Shown here: in pieces, positions 42,225 through 49,690 of the stretch | How positions within the stretch are numbered: the first letter of the stretch is position 1 | How the letters are laid out: every line of letters starts with the position of its first letter | Origin: Comamonas sp. NLF-1-9 | GTDB lineage: Bacteria > Pseudomonadota > Gammaproteobacteria > Burkholderiales > Burkholderiaceae_C | Direction of reading: 5' to 3' | NCBI RefSeq assembly: GCF_019195435.1 | Contig: NZ_CP078069.1 | Coordinates: 1,984,001 to 2,048,000, forward strand | Length of the DNA: 64,000 nucleotides | Translations under genes and position numbers: made by a program | Notes under the pieces: generated by a model | The model's input: only the letters and a program-made list of their open reading frames with translations | What the model was told of the DNA's origin: nothing | The model's database searches: none

Positions 42225-42632
42225 TCAAACTCCTTGGGGTGTCAAGTCCTTCCCCATTTGGTGGAAGGCGGGGATGGGGGCCGGCAGCGCCTGGAGCGTT
42301 TCCAGAATCCGCTGCAACACCCCTTCCAGTTGGGTCAACGGCGCGTTGCTGTCAAACCGCAGCACCTCGAACCCTTGATCGCGAAAGAACGCATCCCGAC
42401 GCGCGTCGTAGCCGGCCTGCGTCAGATGTTGTGAACCGTCCAGCTCCACGATCAGCCTTGGCGCCAGGCAGGCAAAGTCGGCGACGTAGCTGCCCAAAGG
42501 GTGCTGGCGGCGAAACTTCACGCCCAGTTGTTCGCCACGCAGGCGGCTCCAGAGCTTGCGCTCGGAGTCCGTCATGGTGCGGCGCAATGCCGCAGCGTTG
42601 CCGCGCGCCCGGGTGCTGGCCTGGTACTGCAT
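42225..42632 (-). CDS. DUF559 endonuclease-domain protein lying within repeat DNA
   Basis: 135 residues. TMTDSERKLWSRLRGEQLG, KFRRQHPLGSYVADFAC and LIVELDGSQHL are the DUF559 (Vsr-like, PD-(D/E)xK) signature, with Asp of VADF and E-L-D as likely metal ligands. The ATG at 42632 has GGAAGGAG 7 nt upstream, and that site is the end of a palindromic repeat arm. The last 19 or so residues (PAPIPAFHQMGKD) are encoded by another arm (42249-42285). The gene is thus bracketed by directly repeated arms and interrupts a beta-oxidation operon. Biological role unknown. Confidence 0.85.
   Translation of the reverse strand: MQYQASTRARGNAAALRRTMTDSERKLWSRLRGEQLGVKFRRQHPLGSYVADFACLAPRLIVELDGSQHLTQAGYDARRDAFFRDQGFEVLRFDSNAPLTQLEGVLQRILETLQALPAPIPAFHQMGKDLTPQGV
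42249..42285. repeat. Single arm of the G/C palindromic element at the 3' end of the DUF559 gene
   Basis: CCTTCCCCATTTGGTGGAAGG then CGGGGATGGGGGCC. It is a direct repeat of the arm that begins the array at 42640, so the two arms bracket the DUF559 coding region. Confidence 0.8.
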
Positions 42633-42639
42633 GGTTTTA

Positions 42640-43294
42640 CTCCTTCCCCCTTTGGGGGAAGGCCGGGATGGGGGCCGCCCGCAGACGGCCAACGGCAGGC
42701 TTCACCCACCGCTGCTGGCCCCCACCCCTGCCCTCCCCCAACGGGGGAGGGAGCTGAAAGCGCGCTCCGCCACTCTCCTTCCCCCTCTGGGGGAAGGCCG
42801 GGATGGGGGCCGCCCGCAGACAGCCAAGGGCAGGCTTCATCCACCGCTGCTGGCCCCCACCCCTGCCCTCCCCCAGCGGGGGAGGGAGCTGAAAGCGCGC
42901 TCCGCCACTCTCCTTCCCCCTCTGGGGGAAGGCCGGGATGGGGGCCGCCCGCAGACAGCCAACGGCAGGCTTCATCCACCGCTGCTGGCCCCCACCCCTG
43001 CCCTCCCCCAACGGGGGAGGGAGCTGAAAGCGCGCCCCGCCACTCTCCTTCCCCCTTTGGGGGAAGGCCGGGATGGGAGCCGCCCGCAGACAGCCAACGG
43101 CAGGCTTCATCCACCGCTGCTGGCCCCCACCCTTGCCCTCCCCCAACGGGGGAGGGAGCTGAAAGCGCGCCCCGCCACTCTCCTTCCCCCTCTGGGGGAA
43201 GGCCGGGATGGGGGCCGCCCGCAGACAGCCAACGGCAGGTTTCATCCACCGCTGCTGGCCCCCACCCCTGCCCTCCCCCAGCGGGGGAGGGAGC
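42640..43294. repeat. Tandem array of five 135-bp palindromic units
   Basis: Units begin at 42640, 42775, 42910, 43045 and 43180, exactly 135 bp apart; the fifth lacks the last 20 bp. Each unit has hairpin CCTTCCCCCTCTGGGGGAAGG, GGGATGGGGGCC, a 45-bp spacer (CGCCCGCAGACAGCCAACGG and on), GGCCCCCACCCCTG, hairpin CCCTCCCCCAACGGGGGAGGG and the linker AGCTGAAAGCGCGCTCCGCCA. Units differ by a few bases. The gap 42633-43316 holds nothing else. Because 135 is a multiple of 3, several frames stay open through the array; I do not consider them genes. Confidence 0.95.
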
Positions 43295-43316
43295 AAAGAC
43301 GCATGCGCCGTCATGT

Positions 43317-45740
43317 TCAATTGCGCACCGGCTTGCCGGTGCTGAGCATGCCCAGAATGCGCTCCTGCGTCTTCGGGTGCTGGATCAGCGCGCAGAAGGC
43401 CTTGCGCTCCAGGGCCATCAGGTATTCCTCGTTCACCAGCGTGCCCGCGTCCACGTCGCCGCCGCAGACGATCTCGGCAATCAGCGTGGCGATGTGCTGG
43501 TCGTGGTCGCTGATGAAGCCGCCGGCGCGCATGTTCACGAGTTGCCCGCGGATGGTCGCGGTGCCGCTGCGCCCCGCCACCGGGAAGCTGCGCTTGAGCG
43601 GTGCGCGCCAGCCGCTCGCGGCCATGGCGCGTGCCTCGTTCACCGCGACGTACAAGAGCTCTTCCTTGTGCGGCACGATGATGTCGCTGCCCAGCAGATA
43701 GCCGATGGCGCGCGATTCGATCGCGCTCGTGCCCACCTTGGCGGTGGCGGCGGCGGTGAAGCCTTCGGTCAGGAAGGGCAGCAAGTCCTTGCCGGTGCTG
43801 GCCTGGGCGTTTTCCGCGGCGCGGCGAGCGATGTAGGTCAGCCCCCCCGCGCCCGGCACCAGTCCGACGCCGATTTCCACCAGGCCCATGTAGCTTTCCA
43901 TGTGCGCCACGCGGCGCGCGCAGTAGATCGCCAGCTCGCAGCCGCCGCCCAGCGCCATGCCGTGCACGGCCGCGACCACCGGCACCTGGGCGTAGCGGAT
44001 GCGCAGCATGGTGTTTTGCAGCTCTTGCGACAGCCCGTCGATCGCGTCCACGCCGGCGGCGATGAAGGCCGGCATCGCGGCCTGCAGGTCGGCGCCGACG
44101 GAAAACGGCGCGTCGCCCGACCAGATCACCATGGCGGCGTATTCGCGCTCGGCCAGGTCAAGCGCCTCACCCAGCTCCTCGATCACCGCCGGACCGATGG
44201 CGTGCATCTTGCTTTTGATGGAGGCGATCAAGACCTGCTCGGACTTCTCGCAGTCGCCCGCATCCAGCGTCCACAGGCGCAGGCCTTCGCCGTCGCTGAT
44301 GGTGGTGCCGCCGCTGCGCCAGTCGGGCAACTGGTCTTCACCCAGCAGTTTTTCAGGAAAATACTGTCTTTCGTAGACGGGCATTGCGCGGCGCGCTATG
44401 AATTTGCCAGCAGATGGACTCCACGAACCCTGGGCGGTATGCACGCCGCCGGCGTCCGCCACCGGGCCCTTGAAGACCCAGTCGGGCAGCGGCGCGCGCG
44501 TGAGCGCCCGGCCGGCGTCTATGTCCTCCTGCACCATCTTCGCCACCTCGAGCCAGCCGGCTTCCTGCCATAGCTCGAAGGGGCCTTGCTTCATGCCAAA
44601 GCCCCAGCGCATGGCCTGGTCCACGTCGCGCGCGGTCTCGGCAATCTCGGCCAGGTGCAGCGCGGCGTAGTGAAAGCCGTTGCGCAAAATGGCCCAGAGG
44701 AATTGCCCCTCGGCGCCCTGGGCGTTGCGCAGCAGCTTCAGGCGCTCGGCCGCAGGTTTCTTGAGCATGCGGCCATAGACCTCGTCGGCCTTGGCGCCAG
44801 CGGGCACGTAGTCCTCGCTCTCCAGCTCAAAGCGCAGGATGTCGCGCCCCACCTTCTTGTAAAAACCCGCCTTGGTCTTCTGGCCCAGATGGCCCAGCTC
44901 GATCAGCTTGGCCAGCACCGGCGGCGTGGCGAAGCTGTCGTAGAAGGGGTCGGTTTCAGGACTCAGGTTGTCCTGCATGGTCTTGATGACGTGGGCCATG
45001 GTGTCCAGGCCCACCACGTCGGCGGTGCGAAAGGTTCCGCTGGACGCGCGCCCGAGCTTCTTGCCGGTGAGGTCGTCGACCACGTCAACACTCAGGCCGT
45101 ACTTCTCGGCCTCTTTCATGGTCGAGAGGATGCCGGCAATGCCAATGCGATTGGCAATGAAGTTGGGCGTGTCCTTGGCCCGCACCACGCCCTTGCCCAG
45201 GCCGCTGGTGACGAAGGCTTCGAGCTGATCGAGCACGCGCGGCTCGGTGGCAGGCGTGGCGATCAGCTCCACCAGCGGCATATAGCGCGGCGGGTTGAAG
45301 AAGTGGATGCCGCAAAAGCGATGGCGCAACTGCTCGGGCAGCGCCTCGCTGAGCTTGGTGATCGACAGGCCCGAGGTGTTGGATGCCAGCAGCGTGTGCG
45401 CCGGCACGTGCGGCGCGATCTTGTGGTAGAGGTCCTGCTTCCAGTCCATGCGCTCGGCAATCGCCTCGATCACCAGATCGCATTCGCCCAGCAGCCCCAG
45501 GTGCTCTTCGTAATTGGCGGGCTCGATCAGGTCGGCATCGCTCGCCACGCCTATGGGCGAGGGCTTGAGCTTCTTCAGATTGGCAATCGCCTTGAGCGCG
45601 ATGGCGCTCTTTGGGCCTTCCTTTGCCGGCAAGTCGAACAGCACCACTGGCACCTTGACATTGATGAGGTGCGCGGCGATCTGCGCGCCCATCACGCCCG
45701 CGCCGAGGACGGCGACTTTTTTCACGTTGAATCGGGACAT
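43317..45740 (-). CDS. 3-hydroxyacyl-CoA dehydrogenase / enoyl-CoA hydratase fusion (dehydrogenase first)
   Basis: 807 residues. N-terminal NAD-binding dehydrogenase (about 1-190; KVAVLGAGVMGAQIAAHL, HFFNPPRYMPLVELI), its helical domain (to about 470) and a C-terminal crotonase domain (about 540-730; HGMALGGGCELAIYCARRV, GLVEIGVGLVPGAGG). This order is the reverse of FadB. It performs the two middle beta-oxidation steps, with the thiolase downstream. AGGAA lies 7 nt before the ATG. The gap upstream is filled by a palindromic element. Confidence 0.92.
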   Translation of the reverse strand: MSRFNVKKVAVLGAGVMGAQIAAHLINVKVPVVLFDLPAKEGPKSAIALKAIANLKKLKPSPIGVASDADLIEPANYEEHLGLLGECDLVIEAIAERMDWKQDLYHKIAPHVPAHTLLASNTSGLSITKLSEALPEQLRHRFCGIHFFNPPRYMPLVELIATPATEPRVLDQLEAFVTSGLGKGVVRAKDTPNFIANRIGIAGILSTMKEAEKYGLSVDVVDDLTGKKLGRASSGTFRTADVVGLDTMAHVIKTMQDNLSPETDPFYDSFATPPVLAKLIELGHLGQKTKAGFYKKVGRDILRFELESEDYVPAGAKADEVYGRMLKKPAAERLKLLRNAQGAEGQFLWAILRNGFHYAALHLAEIAETARDVDQAMRWGFGMKQGPFELWQEAGWLEVAKMVQEDIDAGRALTRAPLPDWVFKGPVADAGGVHTAQGSWSPSAGKFIARRAMPVYERQYFPEKLLGEDQLPDWRSGGTTISDGEGLRLWTLDAGDCEKSEQVLIASIKSKMHAIGPAVIEELGEALDLAEREYAAMVIWSGDAPFSVGADLQAAMPAFIAAGVDAIDGLSQELQNTMLRIRYAQVPVVAAVHGMALGGGCELAIYCARRVAHMESYMGLVEIGVGLVPGAGGLTYIARRAAENAQASTGKDLLPFLTEGFTAAATAKVGTSAIESRAIGYLLGSDIIVPHKEELLYVAVNEARAMAASGWRAPLKRSFPVAGRSGTATIRGQLVNMRAGGFISDHDQHIATLIAEIVCGGDVDAGTLVNEEYLMALERKAFCALIQHPKTQERILGMLSTGKPVRN

Positions 45741-45775
45741 GGATGTTCCTTTTTCGGTTTTCAAACCCCTTCCCC

Positions 45776-45862
45776 CTTTGGGGGAAGGTTGGGATGGGGG
45801 CTTGCGCGCCCGGCCAGCGCCGCTGGCCCCCACCCCTGCCCTCCCCCAGCGGGGGAGGGAGT
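45776..45862. repeat. Two-armed G/C palindromic element
   Basis: CCCCTTCCCCCTTTGGGGGAAGG, GGGATGGGGGCT, loop, GGCCCCCACCCCTG and CCCTCCCCCAGCGGGGGAGGG. Lies between the DUF2147 gene and the FadB-like gene. Confidence 0.85.
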
Positions 45863-45872
45863 TGCCCCAGCC

Positions 45873-46301
45873 TTACTGCACCCGCTTCCACACCTGCGTG
45901 CGAAAGAAGGGGCCGATGAAGCCGCGCACCTGCAGCTCCTTGCCGCCCTCGATGGGGGTGAAGGTGGCGCGGTATTCCTTGCCGTTGTCGGGGTCGAGGA
46001 TCTTGCCGCCCTCCCACACGTCGCCGTCCGCGGCCTTCTTGCCGCCGCGGATGATCTCCATGCCGATCTTGGGCTGGTCCTTGCGGTCGTCCGTGCATTC
46101 GGTGCACAGCGGCTGGCTGCTGGGCTGCAGGCTCTTTTCCACCCGCCCGCTGAGCGCGCCGCCCTGATCCACGATGCGGATCTCGGCCTTGGGTTGGCCG
46201 GTCTTGTCGTCAATGCTGTTCCACGTGCCCACGGGCGTCATCTGCGCCCAGGCGGGGGCCGAGATTACTATTGCAAAGATAGCTGTCAGCGCTTTGTACA
46301 T
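45873..46301 (-). CDS. DUF2147 domain-containing secreted protein
   Basis: 142 residues. A signal peptide (1-19, cleavage after AWA) precedes GTWNSIDDKTGQPKAEIRIVD, the DUF2147 hallmark, and YRATFTPIEGGKELQVRGFIG. A small periplasmic beta-rich domain of unknown function; in this family it often appears in fatty-acid operons of betaproteobacteria. Two Cys (CTEC) could form a disulfide. The first dozen codons (46268-46300) overlap a half copy of the dispersed repeat. Confidence 0.87.
   Translation of the reverse strand: MYKALTAIFAIVISAPAWAQMTPVGTWNSIDDKTGQPKAEIRIVDQGGALSGRVEKSLQPSSQPLCTECTDDRKDQPKIGMEIIRGGKKAADGDVWEGGKILDPDNGKEYRATFTPIEGGKELQVRGFIGPFFRTQVWKRVQ
46268..46300. repeat. Half copy of the dispersed AGCT-hairpin repeat in the DUF2147 signal-peptide codons
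   Basis: TACTATTGCAAAGATAGCTG then TCAGCGCTT. It matches the 5' half of the copies at 13251 and 63159 and stops before the hairpin. Confidence 0.5.
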
Positions 46302-46340
46302 AAGGGCTCCATCGGTAAAACGTTCTGATTTCTTCCCTTG

Positions 46341-46437
46341 CCCCTTCCCCCTTTGGGGGAAGGTCGGGATGGGGGCTTTTGTGCTCAGTCAGCGCCACTG
46401 GCCCCCACCCCTGCCCTCCCCCAAAAGGGGAGGGAGC
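46341..46437. repeat. Two-armed G/C palindromic element
   Basis: CCCCTTCCCCCTTTGGGGGAAGG, GGGATGGGGGCT, loop, GGCCCCCACCCCTG and CCCTCCCCCAAAAGGGGAGGG. Lies between the FadE-like gene and the DUF2147 gene. Confidence 0.85.
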
Positions 46438-46446
46438 AAAAGCCAT

Positions 46447-48243
46447 TCAAGCCAGCACCGCGTCGGTATCCATCAGACTCTTGCTGCCCGCCCGCGCGGT
46501 GCGCATCAGCGAGTGAATCTCGGGGAACAGCTTGGCAAAGTAAAAGCGCGCCGTCTGCAGCTTGGCGGTGTAGAACGGGTCGCTGCTGCCTTCGGCAATT
46601 CTGCGCAGCGCCACCTGGGCCATGCGCGCAAACAGGTAGCCAAACACCAGGTGGCCGGCCACGCGCAGGTAGTCCACTGCGGCCGCGCCCACCTCGTCGG
46701 GGTTTTGAAAGCCCTTGAAGCCGATCTCGGTGGTGAACTTGGTCATCTGCTCGCCCAGGATGGCGATCGGGTTGATGAACTCGGCCATCTGTTCGTTCAC
46801 GCCCTCTTCCTGCACCAACTGGCCGACGAGCTTGCCCAGCTTCTTGAGCGCCGCGCCCTGGTCGCCCAGCACCTTGCGCCCCAGCAGGTCGAGCGACTGC
46901 ACGGTGTTCGTGCCCTCGTAGATCATGTTGATGCGCGCGTCGCGCACGAACTGCTCCATGCCCGACTCCTTGATGTAGCCATGGCCGCCAAAGACCTGCA
47001 TGCAGGCATTGGTCGCGGCAAAGCCGTTGTCGGTCACGAAGGCCTTGACGATGGGCGTGAGCAGCGCGACGAGCTGGTCGCTGTCCTTGCGCACCTTCTC
47101 GTCCGGATGGTGGTGCGCCTTGTCCACCAGCAGCGAGCAAAACAGTTGCAGCGCGCGGGCCCCGTCGGCCCAGGCGCGCGCGGTGAGCAGCATCTTGCGC
47201 ACGTCGGGATGCACGATGATGGGGTCGGCCTCCTTGTCCTTGGCCTTCTTGCCGGAGAGCGAGCGCATCTGCAGCCGCTCCTTCGCGTAGGCCAGGGCGT
47301 TCTGGAAGGCCACTTCGGTCAGGCCCAGCGACTGGTTGCCCACGCCCAGGCGCGCGGCGTTCATCATCACGAACATGGCGGCCAGGCCCTTGTTCGCCTC
47401 GCCCACCAGGGTGCCGACGGCGCCGTCCAGCGTCAGCGCACAGGTGGCGTTGCCGTGGATACCCATCTTGTGCTCCAGCGCGGTGCAGAAGATGGGGTTG
47501 CGCTCGCCCAGCGAGCCATCGGCGTTCACCTTGAACTTGGGCACGACGAACAGGCTGATGCCCTTGGAACCCTTGGGCGCATCGGGCAGGCGCGCAAGCA
47601 CCAGGTGCACGATGTTGTCGGTAAAGCCGTGCTCGCCCGCGCTGATGAAGATCTTGTTGCCGGTGATCTTGTAAGTGCCGTCGCCGACCGGCTCGGCCTT
47701 GGTGCGCAGCAGGCCCAGGTCGGTGCCGCAGTGCGGCTCGGTCAGGCACATGGTGCCGGTCCACTCGCCGCTGGTGAGCTTGGACAGATAGGTCTTCTTC
47801 TGCTCGTCGGTGCCGTGCGCCACCAGCGCCTCGTAGGCGCCGTGCGACAGGCCGGGGTACATGGTCCAGGCCTGGTTGGCGCTGTTGAGCATCTCGTAGA
47901 GGCACTGGTTGAGCGCGAAGGGCAGGCCCTGGCCGCCGTATTCGGGGTCGCAGGACAGCGCCGCCCAGCCGCCTTCCACGTATTTTTGATAGGCCTCCTT
48001 GAAGCCCTTGGGCGTCGTCACCTCGTGCGTCGCCGGGTCGAGCTGGCAGCCTTCGGCATCGCCGCTGATGTTCAGCGGAAAAGTCACCTCGGCGGCAAAC
48101 CTGCCCGCCTCCTCCAGTACCGCATTCACCGTGTCCACGTCGACCTCGGCGTAGCGCGGCATGGCCTTGAATTCGTCGGTGGCGTGAAACACCTCGTGCA
48201 TCACGAACTGCATGTCGCGCAGCGGCGGCGTGTAACTGGGCAT
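46447..48243 (-). CDS. Acyl-CoA dehydrogenase with extended C-terminal domain (FadE-like)
   Basis: 598 residues, the long form. MCLTEPHCGTDLGLLRT, FISAGEHGFTDNIVHLVLAR, HKMGIHGNATC and the C-terminal VFGGHGYIKESGMEQFVRDARINMIYEGTN (ends quoted) include the catalytic Glu in IYEGTN, followed by the C-terminal acyl-CoA dehydrogenase extension (about 460-595). It starts the fatty-acid cycle in this operon. GAGGAG lies upstream of the ATG at 48243. A TetR gene lies 64 bp upstream. Confidence 0.92.
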   Translation of the reverse strand: MPSYTPPLRDMQFVMHEVFHATDEFKAMPRYAEVDVDTVNAVLEEAGRFAAEVTFPLNISGDAEGCQLDPATHEVTTPKGFKEAYQKYVEGGWAALSCDPEYGGQGLPFALNQCLYEMLNSANQAWTMYPGLSHGAYEALVAHGTDEQKKTYLSKLTSGEWTGTMCLTEPHCGTDLGLLRTKAEPVGDGTYKITGNKIFISAGEHGFTDNIVHLVLARLPDAPKGSKGISLFVVPKFKVNADGSLGERNPIFCTALEHKMGIHGNATCALTLDGAVGTLVGEANKGLAAMFVMMNAARLGVGNQSLGLTEVAFQNALAYAKERLQMRSLSGKKAKDKEADPIIVHPDVRKMLLTARAWADGARALQLFCSLLVDKAHHHPDEKVRKDSDQLVALLTPIVKAFVTDNGFAATNACMQVFGGHGYIKESGMEQFVRDARINMIYEGTNTVQSLDLLGRKVLGDQGAALKKLGKLVGQLVQEEGVNEQMAEFINPIAILGEQMTKFTTEIGFKGFQNPDEVGAAAVDYLRVAGHLVFGYLFARMAQVALRRIAEGSSDPFYTAKLQTARFYFAKLFPEIHSLMRTARAGSKSLMDTDAVLA

Positions 48244-48307
48244 GTGGGCTCCTCTGGGGCTGTGGATGGGTGAAAGGAAAGAAAAAGCGGCTTGGTGCGC
48301 CCCTGCC

Positions 48308-48967
48308 TCATGCCGGCTCGGGCAGGGCGTAGCGCAGCAGAATGTTGTCGAAACCCCGGTGCGCGCGCTCGATCGCGCCGGGCAGCTTGAGGAAACGCGC
48401 CTCGTAATGCAGGGCAAGAATCAGACCGTGGATGCCAAACAGCATCTGCGCCTCGTCCGCGTCGGCGCGCAGTTGGCCGCAGTCGCGGCACTGCACGATG
48501 GCGCGGCGCATGGCCGCGAGCCAGATGCGCACCGACTCGGCCAGCGCGTCGCGCACCGGGCCTGGCCGGTCGTCGAACTCGGCCGCGCCGCTGATGTAGA
48601 TGCAGCCCGAATCGATCTCCACAGAGGTGCGCTGCATCCAGTGGTCGAACAAGGCCTTGAGCCGGGGCAGTCCGCGCGGCAGCTGCAGGGCGGGCTGGAA
48701 CACCTCCTGCTCGAAGCGCTGGTGGTATTCATGGATGACGGAAATCTGCAGTTCTTCGCGCGAGCCGAAGTGCGCAAACACGCCCGACTTGCTCATGCCC
48801 GTGGCCTCGGCCACCGCGCCTATGGACAGCCCCTCCAGCCCCACCTGCGTGGCCAGCTGCAAGGCTGCATCGACGATGGCCGCCTTGGTCTGCTGACCCT
48901 TGTGCGCCGCGCGCGCACCGCCGGAGCGGCGTGCGCCGGAATGGGAGGAAATGAGAGAGACGGGCAT
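48308..48967 (-). CDS. TetR family regulator of the fatty-acid operon
   Basis: 219 residues. KAAIVDAALQLATQVGLEGL and IGAVAEATGMSKSGVFAHFGSREEL form the TetR helix-turn-helix; the rest is the C-terminal ligand domain (a TetR_C type with CRDCGQLRADADEAQMLF). It resembles regulators of fatty-acid degradation. Being first in line with the fadE-like gene it probably represses the operon and senses an acyl-CoA; neither is demonstrated. A palindrome lies 13 bp upstream. Confidence 0.88.
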   Translation of the reverse strand: MPVSLISSHSGARRSGGARAAHKGQQTKAAIVDAALQLATQVGLEGLSIGAVAEATGMSKSGVFAHFGSREELQISVIHEYHQRFEQEVFQPALQLPRGLPRLKALFDHWMQRTSVEIDSGCIYISGAAEFDDRPGPVRDALAESVRIWLAAMRRAIVQCRDCGQLRADADEAQMLFGIHGLILALHYEARFLKLPGAIERAHRGFDNILLRYALPEPA

Positions 48968-48972
48968 GGAAT

Positions 48973-48995
48973 AAAACGAACGATCGTGCTATTTT
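48973..48995. promoter_or_regulatory. Palindrome upstream of the TetR gene, candidate operator
   Basis: ACGATCGT (48980-48987) inside AAAACGA-ACGATCGT-GCTATTTT, with A- and T-rich flanks. Typical TetR-operator architecture just upstream of the regulator's start. Confidence 0.55.
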
Positions 48996-49053
48996 GCATG
49001 AAGCCAGCGGACAACACCAGCCCCATGCGACACCTTCGCCACAAAAACCCGTC

Positions 49054-49083
49054 TTGCCCGCCAAATTAATTGAAACTACAATT
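49054..49083 (+). promoter_or_regulatory. Promoter and operator of brnTA
   Basis: TTGCCC (49054-49059) and TACAAT (49077-49082) are spaced 17 bp. The inverted repeat AATTG-N6-CAATT (49068-49083) overlaps the -10 box. The start would fall at about 49089, next to the brnT ATG at 49088, so the message may be leaderless. Confidence 0.55.
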
Positions 49084-49087
49084 ATTC

Positions 49088-49354
49088 ATGCGTATCGAGT
49101 TCGATGCCGACAAGCACGCCAAAACATTTGCTGAGCGCGGGCTCGATTTCGCCGATGCACAGTACGTATTCGACGGCGTCACCGCCACGCGGCCCGACGA
49201 ACGCCAGGACTGCGGCGAACCGCGCTTGCAGACACTCGGGCTGCTGCGCGGACGCGCCGTCGCGGTGGTCTGGACACCGCGCGGCGATGCTCGCCGCATC
49301 ATTTCAATGAGGTACTGCCATGACAGTGAAATCCAAACCTTCGGCCTGGGTTGA
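49088..49354 (+). CDS. brnT: BrnT family toxin
   Basis: 88 residues. MRIEFDADKHAKTFAERGLD, FADAQYVFDG, and VVWTPRGDARRIISMR are the BrnT pattern, a RelE-like ribonuclease. The usual conserved W or Y residues of the central region are present in altered form (QDCGEPR for DYGEPR). The ATG at 49088 gives the canonical N-terminus. It overlaps brnA by 35 bp. The toxin-first order is normal for brnTA. Confidence 0.88.
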   Translation: MRIEFDADKHAKTFAERGLDFADAQYVFDGVTATRPDERQDCGEPRLQTLGLLRGRAVAVVWTPRGDARRIISMRYCHDSEIQTFGLG

Positions 49355-49631
49355 CCCGGACGACGCACCCGTCTGGCGCGCCAAGGACATCGAGAGCGCC
49401 CAGTGGCAGGTCAGCACGCGCAAGGTCAGCGCCACGCAAGGCTTGGCCCTGCTGCGCACCGCCGCCCGGCGCGGGCGGCCGGTGGGCAGCACCAAGGAAG
49501 GCAGCAAGCAAGCCGTGACCATCCGCTACAGCCCCGAGGTCCTGGCGGCATTTCGCGCCGGCGGGCCAGGATGGCAAACCCGCATGAACGACGCACTGCT
49601 GGAGTGGGTGCGCGCACACCAGCAGGCCTGA
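49320..49631 (+). CDS. brnA: BrnA family antitoxin
   Basis: 103 residues. The C-terminal part has GRPVGSTKEGSKQAVTIRYSPEVLAAFRAGGPGWQTRMNDAL (only ends needed: KQAVTIRYS and WQTRMNDALLEWV), the ribbon-helix-helix-like DNA-binding domain of BrnA. The N-terminal part should bind BrnT. The complex represses its own promoter. A palindromic half-element follows 12 bp downstream. Confidence 0.88.
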   Translation: MTVKSKPSAWVDPDDAPVWRAKDIESAQWQVSTRKVSATQGLALLRTAARRGRPVGSTKEGSKQAVTIRYSPEVLAAFRAGGPGWQTRMNDALLEWVRAHQQA

Positions 49632-49642
49632 CCTCTGCCTCA

Positions 49643-49688
49643 CTCCTTCCCCCTCTGGAGGAAGGCCGGGATGGGGGCCGCCGCCGGC
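49643..49688. repeat. Partial G/C palindromic element between brnA and argB
   Basis: CTCCTTCCCCCTCTGGAGGAAGG, GGGATGGGGGCC, then a short loop and GCCGGCCCCTACCCCC running into the argB stop. The second hairpin is missing. Confidence 0.75.
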
Positions 49689-49690
49689 CC

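Noticed and set aside
42640..43294. CRISPR array
   Set aside because: Units and the spacers between hairpins are all nearly identical; a CRISPR needs unique spacers, and there are no cas genes.
42572..43701. Repetitive open frames through the 135-bp array, on both strands
   Set aside because: The period is a multiple of three, so frames stay open by arithmetic. The sequence is a palindromic DNA repeat, with no start context and no independent protein evidence.
13144..49688. Palindromic elements as ordinary rho-independent terminators
   Set aside because: The hairpins are not followed by T-runs, occur in pairs, and lie inside operons and even inside genes, so a termination role at each is unlikely.
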